Part shown: piece after piece, positions 1-9,968 of the stretch | Layout: each line of letters opens with the position of its first letter | How positions within the stretch are numbered: the first letter of the stretch is position 1 | From: Arachis hypogaea | Taxonomy: Eukaryota > Streptophyta > Magnoliopsida > Fabales > Fabaceae | Direction: 5' to 3' | NCBI RefSeq assembly: GCF_003086295.3 | Contig: NC_092055.1 | Span: 127,325,484 to 127,389,483, forward strand | DNA: 64,000 nucleotides | The notes under the pieces: model-generated | Databases searched by the model: none | Told to the model about the DNA's origin: nothing | What the model saw: the letters and a program-made list of their open reading frames with translations, nothing else | Translations under genes and position numbers: made by a program

Positions 1-1340
1 AAAGCGCCTGTTGGTTAGCTAAACTCTCTAATAATATTTTAAGGTCTAAGAGATGTCAAACAAATGGAGGAAGAGCATTTTAGTCCTTATCTACAAGAAT
101 CAGGGAAATATACAAAGTTGTGAAAACTATAGAAAGATCAAGCTCATGAGCCAACTATGCAGCTGTGGGAAAGGGTGATAGGGTAAAGGTGAAACAAGAG
201 ACTCAGGTTTCGGAGTTTGGAGTTTGGTCTTTATCCTAGTAAGATATACCATAAAGGCTATACAGTTGTTAAGGAGAATGATGGAGAGGCTTTGAAGTAA
301 CAAAAGAATCTATATGTGGTTTTTATTAACTTGAAAAAAAGCATATGATAGGAAGAGAGTAAGAATTACATATATTTACATAATTAAGGACATATACGAT
401 GGGATTACAATGATTGATGTGAAACCCAATATGGTGTAACAAAATAATTTTCTATTGGTGTATGATTACACCAAGGGTTATCTCTAAGCCCATATCTTTT
501 CACACTTGTGTTGGAAGTGCTTACCACGCATATTCAAGAACTTGTACCATGGAGCACACCTTTCACGGATGACATCATCTTTGGGAGAATAGCAAGAAGA
601 ATTGAATGAGAAGTTGGACTTGTAGAGAAAGTACATGGTTCGCGCATAAGTCACACTAAGATGGAGTATATAGAATGCAAGTTTAGCAGCGGAAGGGGAA
701 AGACTTACACAGAAGTGAAAATCGGAAAAGATACTATACCACAAGAGATTTTAGTATCTTGGTGGTGTTATTCAAGACAATGGAGAAATAGATGACGGTA
801 TAAATCATAGGATTTTCAAGGAGGTTGGTCAAAATGGCAGAGTGCTTCAATTTTTATGTGACAAAAAAAGTACGTCTAAAACTTAAGGGTACATTTTATC
901 GCACTGCCATTAGACCATGTTGTATGAACAGAGTGTTGACCGGCAAAAAGTGAACATGAATTTAAATTCAATGTGACTCAAAGGAGTATGCTTCGATGGA
1001 TAAACACTTGAGCAGTCATACGCGTATGGACGTAATAAGGAACAAGGATATGAGAGAAAAAGTTGGAGTAGCTCCCATTGTTGAAAAGATTGTGGAATCT
1101 CATTTTAGGTGGTTTGGACATGTGAAAAGAAGTCCAGTAGAGCATCTAGTGAGAATGGTGGATCAGATAGTAGATAAACCAGTTGTTAGAGGTAGACGAC
1201 GACCTAAAAGGGCTCTACATAAAGTGGTCAAGCGAGATCTCTGTATAAACTATCTCACCGCAAACATGATACATGATAAGGCACAATGATGTTATTTGAT
1301 TCATATAGTCAACCCTACCTAGTGGAATAAGGTTTTTTTG
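1..1340 (+). mobile_element. Decayed RTE-type non-LTR retrotransposon (LINE), 3' part
   Basis: Fragments of the reverse transcriptase and C-terminal region of an RTE-clade LINE can be read on the plus strand, in different frames. Around 65-180 is a segment of the type 'IQSCENYRKIKLMS', the usual RTE motif before the RT palm. Around 480-600 is SPYLFTLVLEVL followed by FTDD, where active copies have FADD. Around 660-880 are the EYIECKF and KLKGTFYRTAIRP segments. The longest open piece (996-1289) carries the diagnostic tail with RNKDMREKVGVAP and RWFGHVKR. Frameshifts and stops separate the pieces, so the copy is dead. The left end is outside the window; the 3' end is placed near 1340 only by loss of similarity. 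It lies antisense to the sterol gene and probably within its next intron. Confidence 0.85.
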
Positions 1341-1607
1341 TTGTATATTTTTCTTATTTTAGCATAAGTATTTGATTAGGATTTAACTATTAGTCTACAT
1401 TGTGATAGTAAATATTTCTTTTTGAGTATTTTCTTATTTGTATTTTTCGCAAATAATGGACCAATGCTAATTTTCATGCTAAATTGACATGAATTGAGAA
1501 ACTTTGCTTTTACATCCAGAGGGTCACAATAAAAAAATGAGATCTTACATTCAAAAAATAGCATAAGCAAAATGAGAGCAAGAAATATCAAATGACTCAT
1601 AGTATAC

Positions 1608-4275
1608 CTTTCATATCCGAGACCTTCTAGAATAAGTGACATGAATTCCCAAAATTTTATAGGTTCCATATTTGTTATGAAATATGCCTACAGGAAACAG
1701 AGGGGGAAAAAAACTTCAGCACGAAAACACTACAGAAACTGCTAAATTCCTACCTAATCGTGCTAATAACCAAGGCTGCGTTTGTTTACAGAGACAGGAC
1801 ACTGAAACATGGACACTGAGACACAAAATCATGTTTCATAGAGGAGACATAGACAGAGACAGTGTGTCCAGAGACACTAAATTAGTATATTTTGTGTCCA
1901 TCCTGACAGGAAGGACACAGGGACACTAATAAGGGACACGACTTATTTTTCATTTTTTTTTTCATTATTTTTGTTAATTTTTCATAATTATATTTTTTTA
2001 TTATTATATTTTTCATCTCAAATTTTTTGAATAAAAAAAATGAGAATAAATTAGATTTTTATAATTTGTTCTAGTTTATCACCAAATAGAATACAAGAAC
2101 ACAAAATTTTGTGTCTCTGTCCATCAATGTCTTGTCATATCCTGTTCTCAGTATCTTGTCCTGTCCTGTTCTCAGAAACAAACGCGGCCCAAGTTCCTTC
2201 CCCACCCCCTCCTTCAGTATGCAAATGCCTAATGAATCTTTCATGAAATGAATAATTTGTTTAAATTAGAATCAAACTAACTAGGTCAAATATAATGTCT
2301 TTGCTAAAACGTATATTTTCTAGGTCTTGTCATTCACCCACCCAAAAGAAGAAATCTACCCTTAAATGTATCATCAACTCATCATCATGTTAGCAACTGT
2401 GGTTTCTAAAAGAATGTACACCTGCAAATAACTAACAACCCCTCGACAATAGAGCAGGATCATCATCACCACCTTCTAAGATGTCCATGTTTAATCTTCA
2501 TTTACATAATTAAACAAATATTTATATACCAAAAACTGTAATGACAGAATCTTCCAAAGGTACCTCTCCTGCAGCTTTTTTTGAAACTTCCCCCTCTGAA
2601 GCTAGAGCTCGGTCAGCACATAAATGGGAATGAGCCACATTTCCAACATAAGTGAAATCATACATGTTATTGCCATCACCAATAATGAACTGTTCAAGAG
2701 AGAATTATAAATTAAAGAAATAAAGACTTGATGAAATTTTCTGGTAATAAGTTACATGTGCATACTGCTCTGTCCAAATCCATCTTTATTTCAGGAAGAA
2801 CAATGATTTTCTATTATTTGCAACAAGCCAATTTCTTTCGATTCATGGATAATTTGAATCAGCAAGCTATGTCCCACTCAAGATTAACTGTCCAGATTAA
2901 TTAGCTATTGAAGGAGAGTACCAAAATTTACTAGGACACTCATTACATATGCAGTGCAAAGCATAGCCTTCAGCAGAAACTCACATTAAGAGTCAGGAAG
3001 TATGACTGAGTATGCCATAGAATAAGCTACAGGGCTCCACAAAGCAGTAAAGTCAAGCTAATTGCTAACTGTTCTCATTCTGCTCAGCACAAAGGGGATA
3101 GGATATAAAAGCATAGAACAGACCTAATAAATATTAAGCCTGCCTAAATCACGCAAAAGCTACAAAAATGTATTCTATAGCCCATACTCAAATTGCTACA
3201 TGAACACAAAGTACAATGATGAGGCCAGAAACAAAGTTACACACACAAAACCATATCTACAGAATTAGAAGGTACAGCAATATTTACCTTGGTTTTCCCT
3301 GCCTTGGCAGCATCAACTGACGAAGGCACCATCAGTCTATCACCAGGCCCAAAAATGCTACTAGGACGTAGCGAGCAAGTCAGGAGCCCACTAGTTCCAT
3401 TAGCCTTCAAAACCAAAGCCTCACCCTGAGCTTTAGTGGCAGAATAATGATCATTATGCTGAAAGCAGTGCAAAACTCAGTTTAGGACCGTGCCAATTAC
3501 ATAAAAGAACAGGTTAACAAGATTGAGCAACATTTCAAGTCGCCAAAAATATAATATAAAATGCACCATCCACCAAGCCAGTATACAAAATGTATGCATT
3601 ATCTCATGTTACAAGAAACATAGAGAGTAGTTATGGCAGGTACCTTAGGTGGATAGGGCATTGATTCCTTTCCATTATGAATTCCATGAACGCCATCAAA
3701 TACAACACTAGATGAGCTGGTGTAAACAAGCCGCTTCACTCTAAGTTGAACACAAGCATCAATGACATTCTGTGTTCCTTGCGAAACAAAAATCTCAGTG
3801 TCAGTTACTTTTCTTTCAAACGTTCCATCAAACAGTTGGCATTCCATGAAGAAAAACGAACATAAGATTGAGCATTTTACCTTGGACATTGACAGAATGA
3901 TGAAGCTGATAGTTGTTAATGGATGAGTTTGGAGCAGCCATGTGGAAAACAATCTCACAACCTTCCAATGCTGCAACGAGAAACGACGCCGTTAAACACC
4001 ATACGTGTTGATAAACGACATTGAAGTAGTTAGGAGAGGTAACCTTTGAGGACGTGTTCCTCGTTACGAAGATCGAGAGAGACGTATTGGGCGCGACCAG
4101 AGCTCAAGGCTTGGCCTAGAGTCCCGAGTTGTTCGGACGGTTCGAGTTCGATAGTGGCTCCGAGATCGGCGATGCGAACGAAGTAGGTGTTGTCTTGGAT
4201 CAACATTTCCACCAGGTGGCGGGCGGCGAAGCCGCGACCTCCGGTGACGACGCACCACTTGTCATCGACGGCCAT
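1608..4275 (-). CDS. 3BETAHSD/D: 3-beta-hydroxysteroid dehydrogenase/decarboxylase (sterol 4-alpha-carboxylate 3-dehydrogenase), 5' six exons
   Basis: Host gene. Exons on the minus strand: 4275-4044, 3970-3881, 3777-3644, 3458-3288, 2689-2564 and 1687-1608. All five introns start GT and end AG, and the phases join without a break, giving 277 codons. Residues 9-22 hold the NAD(P)-binding motif VTGGRGFAARHLVE. Exon 3 holds the TSSSS catalytic-serine strand. Exon 4 holds YSATK (the YxxxK catalytic pair) and SLRPSSIFGPGD. Exon 6 holds NMEPIKFWEF. Known family role: NAD-dependent oxidative decarboxylation of 4-alpha-carboxysterols during C-4 demethylation in the ER. Family members are longer (over 400 residues), so the C-terminal exons, including any membrane or reticulon-like tail, must lie beyond position 1. 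Exon 6 ends at a good donor (1607). Intron 5 contains a MITE; a LINE relic lies where intron 6 should be. The start is the first in-frame ATG before the Rossmann motif. Confidence 0.93.
1774..2189. mobile_element. Tourist-like (PIF/Harbinger) MITE in intron 5 of the sterol gene
   Basis: A 416-bp element with terminal inverted repeats: GGCTGCGTTTGTTT at 1774-1787 and its near-complement AAACAAACGCGGCC at 2176-2189. The similarity extends inward through repeated GAGACAGGAC/GTCCTGTC blocks. It is flanked by a 3-bp direct repeat CAA (1771-1773 and 2190-2192), the length PIF/Harbinger elements make. There is no transposase; the open frame over 1684-1929 is only the GACAC-rich arm. The AT-rich centre (1940-2090) and complementary arms could fold into one hairpin. 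Confidence 0.8.
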
Positions 4276-4521
4276 AGGTGAGGTGATTGGATCGCAGATT
4301 CAGTTGGGGTGGCAGGCAACAGAGCAAGTGAAAGCCAAAACGTAACCAGCAAGGTTCTGAAAACCGACCGATCATTTAAGTTACTAGTTCATCAATTTAC
4401 TAGTTCATGAATACAAAATTGGGAGGAATCGAAAATTAAAGCTTATTTAGATTTTAGAATGTTAAAAATTAGAATTTAGTCAATTTACTTAAGAGTTAAA
4501 TTCTTTTTTTTTTTTTTTATG
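4276..4521 (-). promoter_or_regulatory. Residual 5' flank/5' UTR of the sterol gene
   Basis: Only 246 bp separate the gene's ATG from the LTR of the copia element, so the native promoter has been split. The part next to the ATG (about 4276-4345) is ordinary leader-like sequence. From about 4351 there is a relic starting GGTTCTGAAAACCG with repeated ACTAGTTCA; a related relic lies near 11490-11580. A poly-T run (4503-4518) lies beside the insertion site. No convincing TATA box was seen in this short stretch. Confidence 0.45.
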
Positions 4522-4722
4522 TGTTAGAAACAAGAGACTAAAAGAGTAATCTGAAAAGTGTATTATTGAGTGTATCCAAAGGTACAATATACAAGGGGTG
4601 TTTATAGGTGCTAGATGAATCAAAGTAATAAAGGCATAGAATCCTACAATTAATATACAGATATACTATATAAATATAGACGATACTAATTGATCTAAAT
4701 TGATTCTAACAATTCTCTAATA
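4522..4722 (-). repeat. Copia 3' LTR (201 bp)
   Basis: Matches 9496-9696 end to end without indels. On the plus strand it begins TGTTAGAAAC; the far end reads TA where the partner reads CA, a single change. Read on the minus strand it contains TATATTTATATAG and CCTATAAACA, either of which could act as a TATA box. Transcription from here on the minus strand would run straight into the sterol gene. Confidence 0.93.
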
Positions 4723-4737
4723 TCCCCCTCAAACTCA
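4723..4737 (-). other. Polypurine tract of the copia element
   Basis: Minus-strand sequence TGAGTTTGAGGGGGA lies directly next to the 3' LTR. This is the expected place and composition for plus-strand priming. Its first three bases are the pol stop codon, a compact arrangement common in copia elements. Confidence 0.85.
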
Positions 4738-7700
4738 AGTGGGAGCTAAGGATACCAACTTGAGTTTGGATAACAAAGTTCGGAAACGAGTCGGGTGATG
4801 AGCTTTCGTGAAGATATCAGCAGTCTGATCCAGTGTTCCAACAGCAATGAGACGAACAGCATCAATAAGGATACGCTACCGAACAAAGTGACAATCAATC
4901 TCAATGTGTTTGGTGCGTTCATGAAACACATCATTATGGGCAATCTGAATAGCATTGCGGTTATCACAGAAAACATCAGTAGGGGACGACTGAGGAGCAC
5001 ACAGATCTTCGAGAAGCCAACGAACCGAGATAACCTCAGCAGTGGTGTCAGCGAGGGCACGGTACTCAGCTTCTGTGCTTGAGCGAGCAGTGAACGTTTG
5101 CTTCTTAGCACGCCAAGAAATGAGAGCGTCGCCAAAGAACAAACAGTAACCAATAGTAGAACAACGATCAGTGGGATCACCAGCCCAATCAGCATCGGAG
5201 TATGCCTGAAGGGTCAAAGAGGAATGGGTAGAAAAATAAAGGCCATGAAATAGAGTGCCTTTGACGTAGCGAAGAATGTGAAGAACTGCCGCATAGTGAG
5301 TAGTACGAGGAGCTGACAAGAACTGGCTGAGGACATGAACTGGATAGGCAATGTCTGGTCGGGTGACAGTCAAGTAGACGAGACCTCCAACTAACTGTCG
5401 ATAGAGAGTCGGATTATCCAAAACAGTGCCATCCATAGGGGTAAATTGAACATTAGGCTCAATAGGAGTAGACTCAGTGCGACTATCTGTAATCCCAGCG
5501 CGAGCAAGAAGATCTGAAGCATACTTAGCCTGAGAGAGATAGATGCCATCATCTGTTGAGATGACCTCGAGACCAAGAAAATAGCTGAGAGAACCAAGAT
5601 CTTTCATTTCAAAGGTACGGTGAAGTGAGGCCTTGAGATTAGAGATACCATCAACATCATCTCCAGTAATGATCATGTCATCAACATATAAAAGTAGAAG
5701 AACAACTCCACGTTCGCTTTTACGAATAAAAAAGGCATTCTCATGAGGACTAGAAATAAAACCAAGACTGCGTATGATAGTGCTGAACTTGTCAAACCAT
5801 TCACGAGGAGCTTGCTTAAGTCCATAAAGTGCCTTGCGGAGGAGAGAAACCTTACTAGAAGGACAAGGATATCCCGGAGGTGGTTTCATATAGACTTTCT
5901 TTTTCAAATCCCCATTAAGAAATGCATTCTTCATATCCATCTGACTGAGAGACCATTTTTTAACCGCGGCAATGGCAAGGAGAGCTCTAACTGATGTAAG
6001 GCGAGCGACAGGAGCAAATGTCTCTTCATAATCAATACCATACTCTTGCGTACAACCTTGAGCAACCAAGCGTGCCTTATAACGGTCAATAGAGCCATCA
6101 GAGCGCGTCTTGATCTTGTATACTCATCTACTGCCCACAACTTCCTGTTCAGAAGGAGGATCAACCAAATCCCAAGTGTGTGCTTTTTCAAGTGCCTGTA
6201 TTTCTTCCTGCATTGCTTGTTGCCAATTTGGATTTGTAGAGGCTTCTCTGAATGACTTAGGTTTATGTTGATGAAGAATAGTAGAAAAGCAATGATAATC
6301 AAGAAGATGAGGAGGTGGATTCCTTACCCGAGAAGAACGAGTGGGAGGAGGAGGCATGACGGTAGGAGCGGGATCGCTGTCCGGACTGGAATCATCAGGA
6401 GATGGAGAAGGAGAAGGAGCAAGAGCCTCGAAGGGTGGACTTGGGGTAGACCCTGTAGTATCATCACTAGGAAAGAGATCAACATTTGGGTTAGTAAAAA
6501 ACGGTGACGGAGTAGAAGGAATGGACTCAAAAGAGGAAAAACTAGAGAACATGTGATGCTCCCAGAAGACAACATGACGAGATATATGAATACGGCGAGA
6601 GATAGGATCCCAACAACGATAACCCTTATGTTCAGAAGCATAACCGAGAAAACAACACATGCGAGTCCGAGATTCAAGCTTATTGTGTTCATGAGGCTGA
6701 AGAAGGACAAAACAGACAAACCAAAAATACGGAGAGAACTGTAATCGGGAGAAGTACGATAAAGACGCTCAAAGGGAGTAGTGTTACCAAGAACAGAAGA
6801 AGGGAGTCTATTGATAGCATGAACAGCAGTGATAACAGCTTTACCCCAAGCATGCTCAGGATAGGAAGAGGAAATAAGTATCGCATGGACAGAGTCAAGA
6901 ATATGACGGTGTTTACGCTCAACTCTTCCATTTTGTTGAGAGGTACCAGGACAAGAAAACTCGGACAAATTACCCTGTTCAGCGAGAAAATTTAAAAGTT
7001 TGGAGTCACGATATTCCATAGCATTATCACGTCTGAAAATTTTAATGACCTTTGAAAACTGAGTTCGAACCATAGTGGCAAAGTTAATATAAATCTGAGG
7101 CAACTCACAACGATTAGTCATCAAATAGACCCAAGTAAAATGTGAATAATCATCAATAAAGACGACAAAATATCGAGCCCCTCCCATAGAAGCGGTGGGA
7201 GCGGGGCCCCAAACATCAGAATGAATAAGATCAAAAGGAGAGCATGCAATAGAGGAATTATTATTAAAGGATAAGGCAGGTTGTTTTGCAGTGCGACAAG
7301 AAATGTAATCTAAAGACTCATTTTGAACTTGACCTAAAACACCCGTAGATATAAGAGGACGCAATTTTCCTAAGGAGCTACGGGCAAGACGATGGTGCCA
7401 CAAGTGAAGAGTAGATAGAGAGGAAGCAACACAGAGATTTGTAGAGGGAACATGAAGGTTCTCGAGCTCAAATAAGCGTCCGACCTTACATCCAGTCCCG
7501 ATGATCTTTCCCGTCCGACGATCCTGCACACGACAACCAGAATTAGAAAAAATGACATCAAAACCAAGTTCAACAAGCTGACCGACAGAGATAAGATTAA
7601 AATTTAATTTTGGAATAAAATAAGCATCAGAAAGATGAATATTGGACTGTGAAATAATCCCGTGATGTGTTGCATGCAAGAGGGAACCATTAGCAGTGTT

Positions 7701-8820
7701 GACAGAAGGTGTATTTGTAGTGGGAGAGAACGACGAAAAAAGATGACGCAAAAGAGACATATGATTGAAACAACCAGAATCAAAATACCATTTAGAATTA
7801 TCTTGAGGGGTGGAAAGAGTAGCGAGAGTATTACCAGGAAAGGAGAGAAGTTGCCTAAGAAGGGTTTCAATATCTGATGGAGAGACAGAAGGTGTGTTGA
7901 GAGATGTGGAAGAGGTGGACTCAGTAGCAGCAGCAGCAGTAGAGGCAGGCACATGCAGAGAGTTGTTGGGATGAGGTTGATACGTGTTCTGATCTGAGCG
8001 TGGTAGTCGAGTAGGACAGGTAGCAATCAAGTGACCTGAGAGCTTACAATAATGGCAAAACAATTTCGAGCAGTTGGAGCCAATGTGGCTTTTTTGTTTG
8101 CACTTACGACATTCAATAGAAGGACAGTCGGAGAAGGAATGTCCAGGCCGATTACAGTTGCGACAGATTTTGCCCTTTCTGTCGATGGCAGCAAAGACAG
8201 TTTCACTTTTAGAACGAAGCAATCCCAAGCGCGTTTCTTCAGACTTAAGACGAGGAAGAGCATCTTCAAGACTAGGCAAGGGATTCTGATGAAGAAGAGA
8301 AGCCCTGACCAGCTCATTGTCATCAGTAAGTGCCATCAGAAATTGGATGAGACGTGTCCGGTTCCGATAATCCTCATATGCCTTAGCATCAGTGGGATCT
8401 TTAAGAACAAGCTCACAAGAGGTCAACTGATCCCAAATAATCTCCATCGGAGCAAGAAAATCAAAAACATTTCGCCAAATGATCCCATACCTCTTTAGCA
8501 GTTTCAAAATGCCCAAACTGTAAATGAATGCTAGGAGTAGAAGTGTTGCGGAACCAAGTGATAATCTGATGATTTTTACTATCCCAATCTTCCAATTTCT
8601 CTGCATAGTCCTTCTCCTTCTTAGCATCCTCCTTGGATTTGGAGGCACCATCTTTGGATTTGTCAGTCACAGTTGGCTTAATAGGACAGACAATATCACC
8701 AGTCACATATCGCCATAATTTTCGCCCTTTAAGAAATCCTCGCATAGCTTCAATTCAATGTGCATAGTTGGAGCCATTAAGGATAACAGGGATAGGTTGA
8801 AAGACATCCGGTTTTTCTAT
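4735..8820 (-). pseudogene. Copia gag-pol polyprotein, inactivated
   Basis: Domains in order on the minus strand. Gag N-terminus (about 8820-8461) carries an in-frame TGA after YAH and a frame change with probable loss of a short segment near 8475. Three CCHC zinc knuckles (C-2-C-4-H-4-C each) lie near 8030-8170. The protease motif WYFDSG is near 7780. The integrase core has DVWGP, RRDN and the QQNGRVERKH glutamate (about 6900-7250). A frameshift lies near 6700. RT has the catalytic YVDD (about 5680), and RNase H has YSDADWAGD and SSTEAEY. A TGA replaces a Trp codon at about 6124, just before VYKIKTRSDG, and a TAG lies at about 4876. The protein would end at 4735-4737. Several independent lesions make it non-functional. 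No clear gag ATG remains. Confidence 0.93.
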
Positions 8821-9481
8821 AGTAATAGAAGAAATAGAAAAAGGAAGAAGAAAACTGTAAATTCGGGGCAGAAAACGAGAAAATAGGGCGCGGAATCGGA
8901 AAGAGCTCACCAAAAAATCTTAGGGAGGGTCCCGCTTGTCCGCCACGTCAGCAGTCACGTCAGCACCACGTCAGAGAAGCGATGACACGTGGCGGCACTG
9001 GAGAGGAGCGAGAGAGACACGCTGGCAGTGAGGTGGACGCGGGTCAACCGCGGGTTAGGCCGGGTTGCGCGCGGGTCAACCAAGGATGGCTTCGTTGCGA
9101 CATGTGGCAGCACCAGGAGCGTTGGATCTGCACCAAGATCAACGGCTGCTGACAACTGAAGGGCGAGAAAGGCTGACGTCGCGACACGTGGGAGTGCGAG
9201 GAACGTCCGATCGGCGCCGAGATCTAACGGCTGCTGAAGCTTCTGGAAGGAGAAACAATAGAGGTGGACAACGAACTTCCGGCGGCGCGTGACGGCGCGT
9301 CTGGTGGCTGCTGGCGGCGATCTCAGCGGCATTGGAAAGCTGACGAAGAGAAGAATACGATGATGCCAGAGGTGATGAACCAAAGCGTCGAAAACAGATC
9401 GAAAAACGAGAGAAAAGAGGCACGGTCGGAGGAGAAAAACAAGAAGGCTATGAAAAAAAATTCATTGAAAAAAAAATCTTA
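8821..9481 (-). promoter_or_regulatory. Copia 5' leader, GC-rich, with ACGT-core motifs and a tandem duplication
   Basis: This untranslated stretch between PBS and gag is far more GC-rich than its surroundings from about 8930 to 9330. It holds three CACGTCAG copies (8944, 8956 and 8967), two CACGTG G-boxes (8986-8991 and 9185-9190) and TGACGTC (9174-9180). A segment of about 80 bp is duplicated with divergence, 9097-9179 and 9180-9245: both copies share GCGACAYGTGG, a GATC-rich middle and ACGGCTGCTGA. Open frames over this region show no family similarity and are taken as chance. Confidence 0.6.
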
Positions 9482-9495
9482 GGCTCTTGATACCA
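9482..9495 (-). other. Copia primer-binding site (initiator tRNA-Met)
   Basis: Minus-strand TGGTATCAAGAGCC abuts the 5' LTR. It matches the usual plant initiator-Met PBS TGGTATCAGAGCC except for one extra A, which would bulge in the primer duplex. Confidence 0.88.
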
Positions 9496-9696
9496 TGTTA
9501 GAAACAAGAGACTGAGAAAGTAATCTGAAAAGTGTATTATTGAGTGTATGCAAAGGTACAATATACAAGAGCTATTTATAGGTGCTAGATGAATCAAAGT
9601 AATAAAGACATAGAATCCTACAATTAATATACAGATATACTATGTAAATATAGACGATACTAATTGATCTAAATTGATTCTAACGATTCTCTAACA
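9496..9696 (-). repeat. Copia 5' LTR (201 bp)
   Basis: Partner of 4522-4722, begins TG and ends CA on the plus strand. The terminal inverted repeat is TGTTAGA/TCTAACA. About 11 substitutions separate it from the 3' LTR. Confidence 0.93.
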
Positions 9697-9787
9697 TTTT
9701 GAACAACTAAAAATAAATAATTTTGTTATAAATATAAGAGTTGGATTCTTGGCTAAGAGTTTGACTCTAGACTTCCTCTTATATTTT

Positions 9788-9968
9788 TTAGAATTTGGAT
9801 CCTCTAAATTTTGGATTTTTATTTTAGAGAATAAAATGTGATCTCCAACTCTTTGATGGTTTCTCTCTCATATTTACTCTTGGTCCCACCTATAAAATAA
9901 ATAGTAAAAAATAACACTTTATTCTCTAAAGTGAAATTCAAAATTTAGAAGATCCAAATCCTATTTTC
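9788..9968. mobile_element. Small MITE-like inverted-repeat element
   Basis: The arm 9788-9845 (TTTAGAATTTGGATCCTCTA at its outer end) is complementary, with a few mismatches, to 9911-9968. The spacer is only about 65 bp, so the whole unit is about 180 bp and would fold on itself. Both arms share ATTTTAGAGAATAAA in opposite orientation. There is no coding capacity. Superfamily cannot be assigned; the target duplication was not resolved. Confidence 0.65.

Larger units (their letters stand above)
4522..9696 (-). mobile_element. Ty1/copia LTR retrotransposon, structurally complete, coding region dead
   Basis: A 5,175-bp element on the minus strand with two 201-bp LTRs, a primer-binding site and a polypurine tract. 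Its gag-pol is in the copia order: gag, protease, integrase, RT, RNase H. Flanking 5-mers are TTATG (4517-4521) and TTTTG (9697-9701), compatible with a target duplication carrying one mutation. By hand the two LTRs differ at about 11 of 201 sites. That is roughly 5 percent, so this is an older insertion than C or E1. It inserted into the immediate upstream region of the sterol gene in the same transcriptional direction. Confidence 0.95.

Noticed and set aside
4351..4430. Possible DNA-transposon terminus GGTTCTGAAAACCG upstream of the sterol gene
   Set aside because: A related relic exists near 11490-11580, but no paired inverted terminus or target duplication could be found, so it is not annotated as an element.
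9065..9482. Overlapping open frames on both strands in the GC-rich copia leader
   Set aside because: They lie between PBS and gag, lack family similarity and are explained by low stop-codon frequency in GC-rich DNA.
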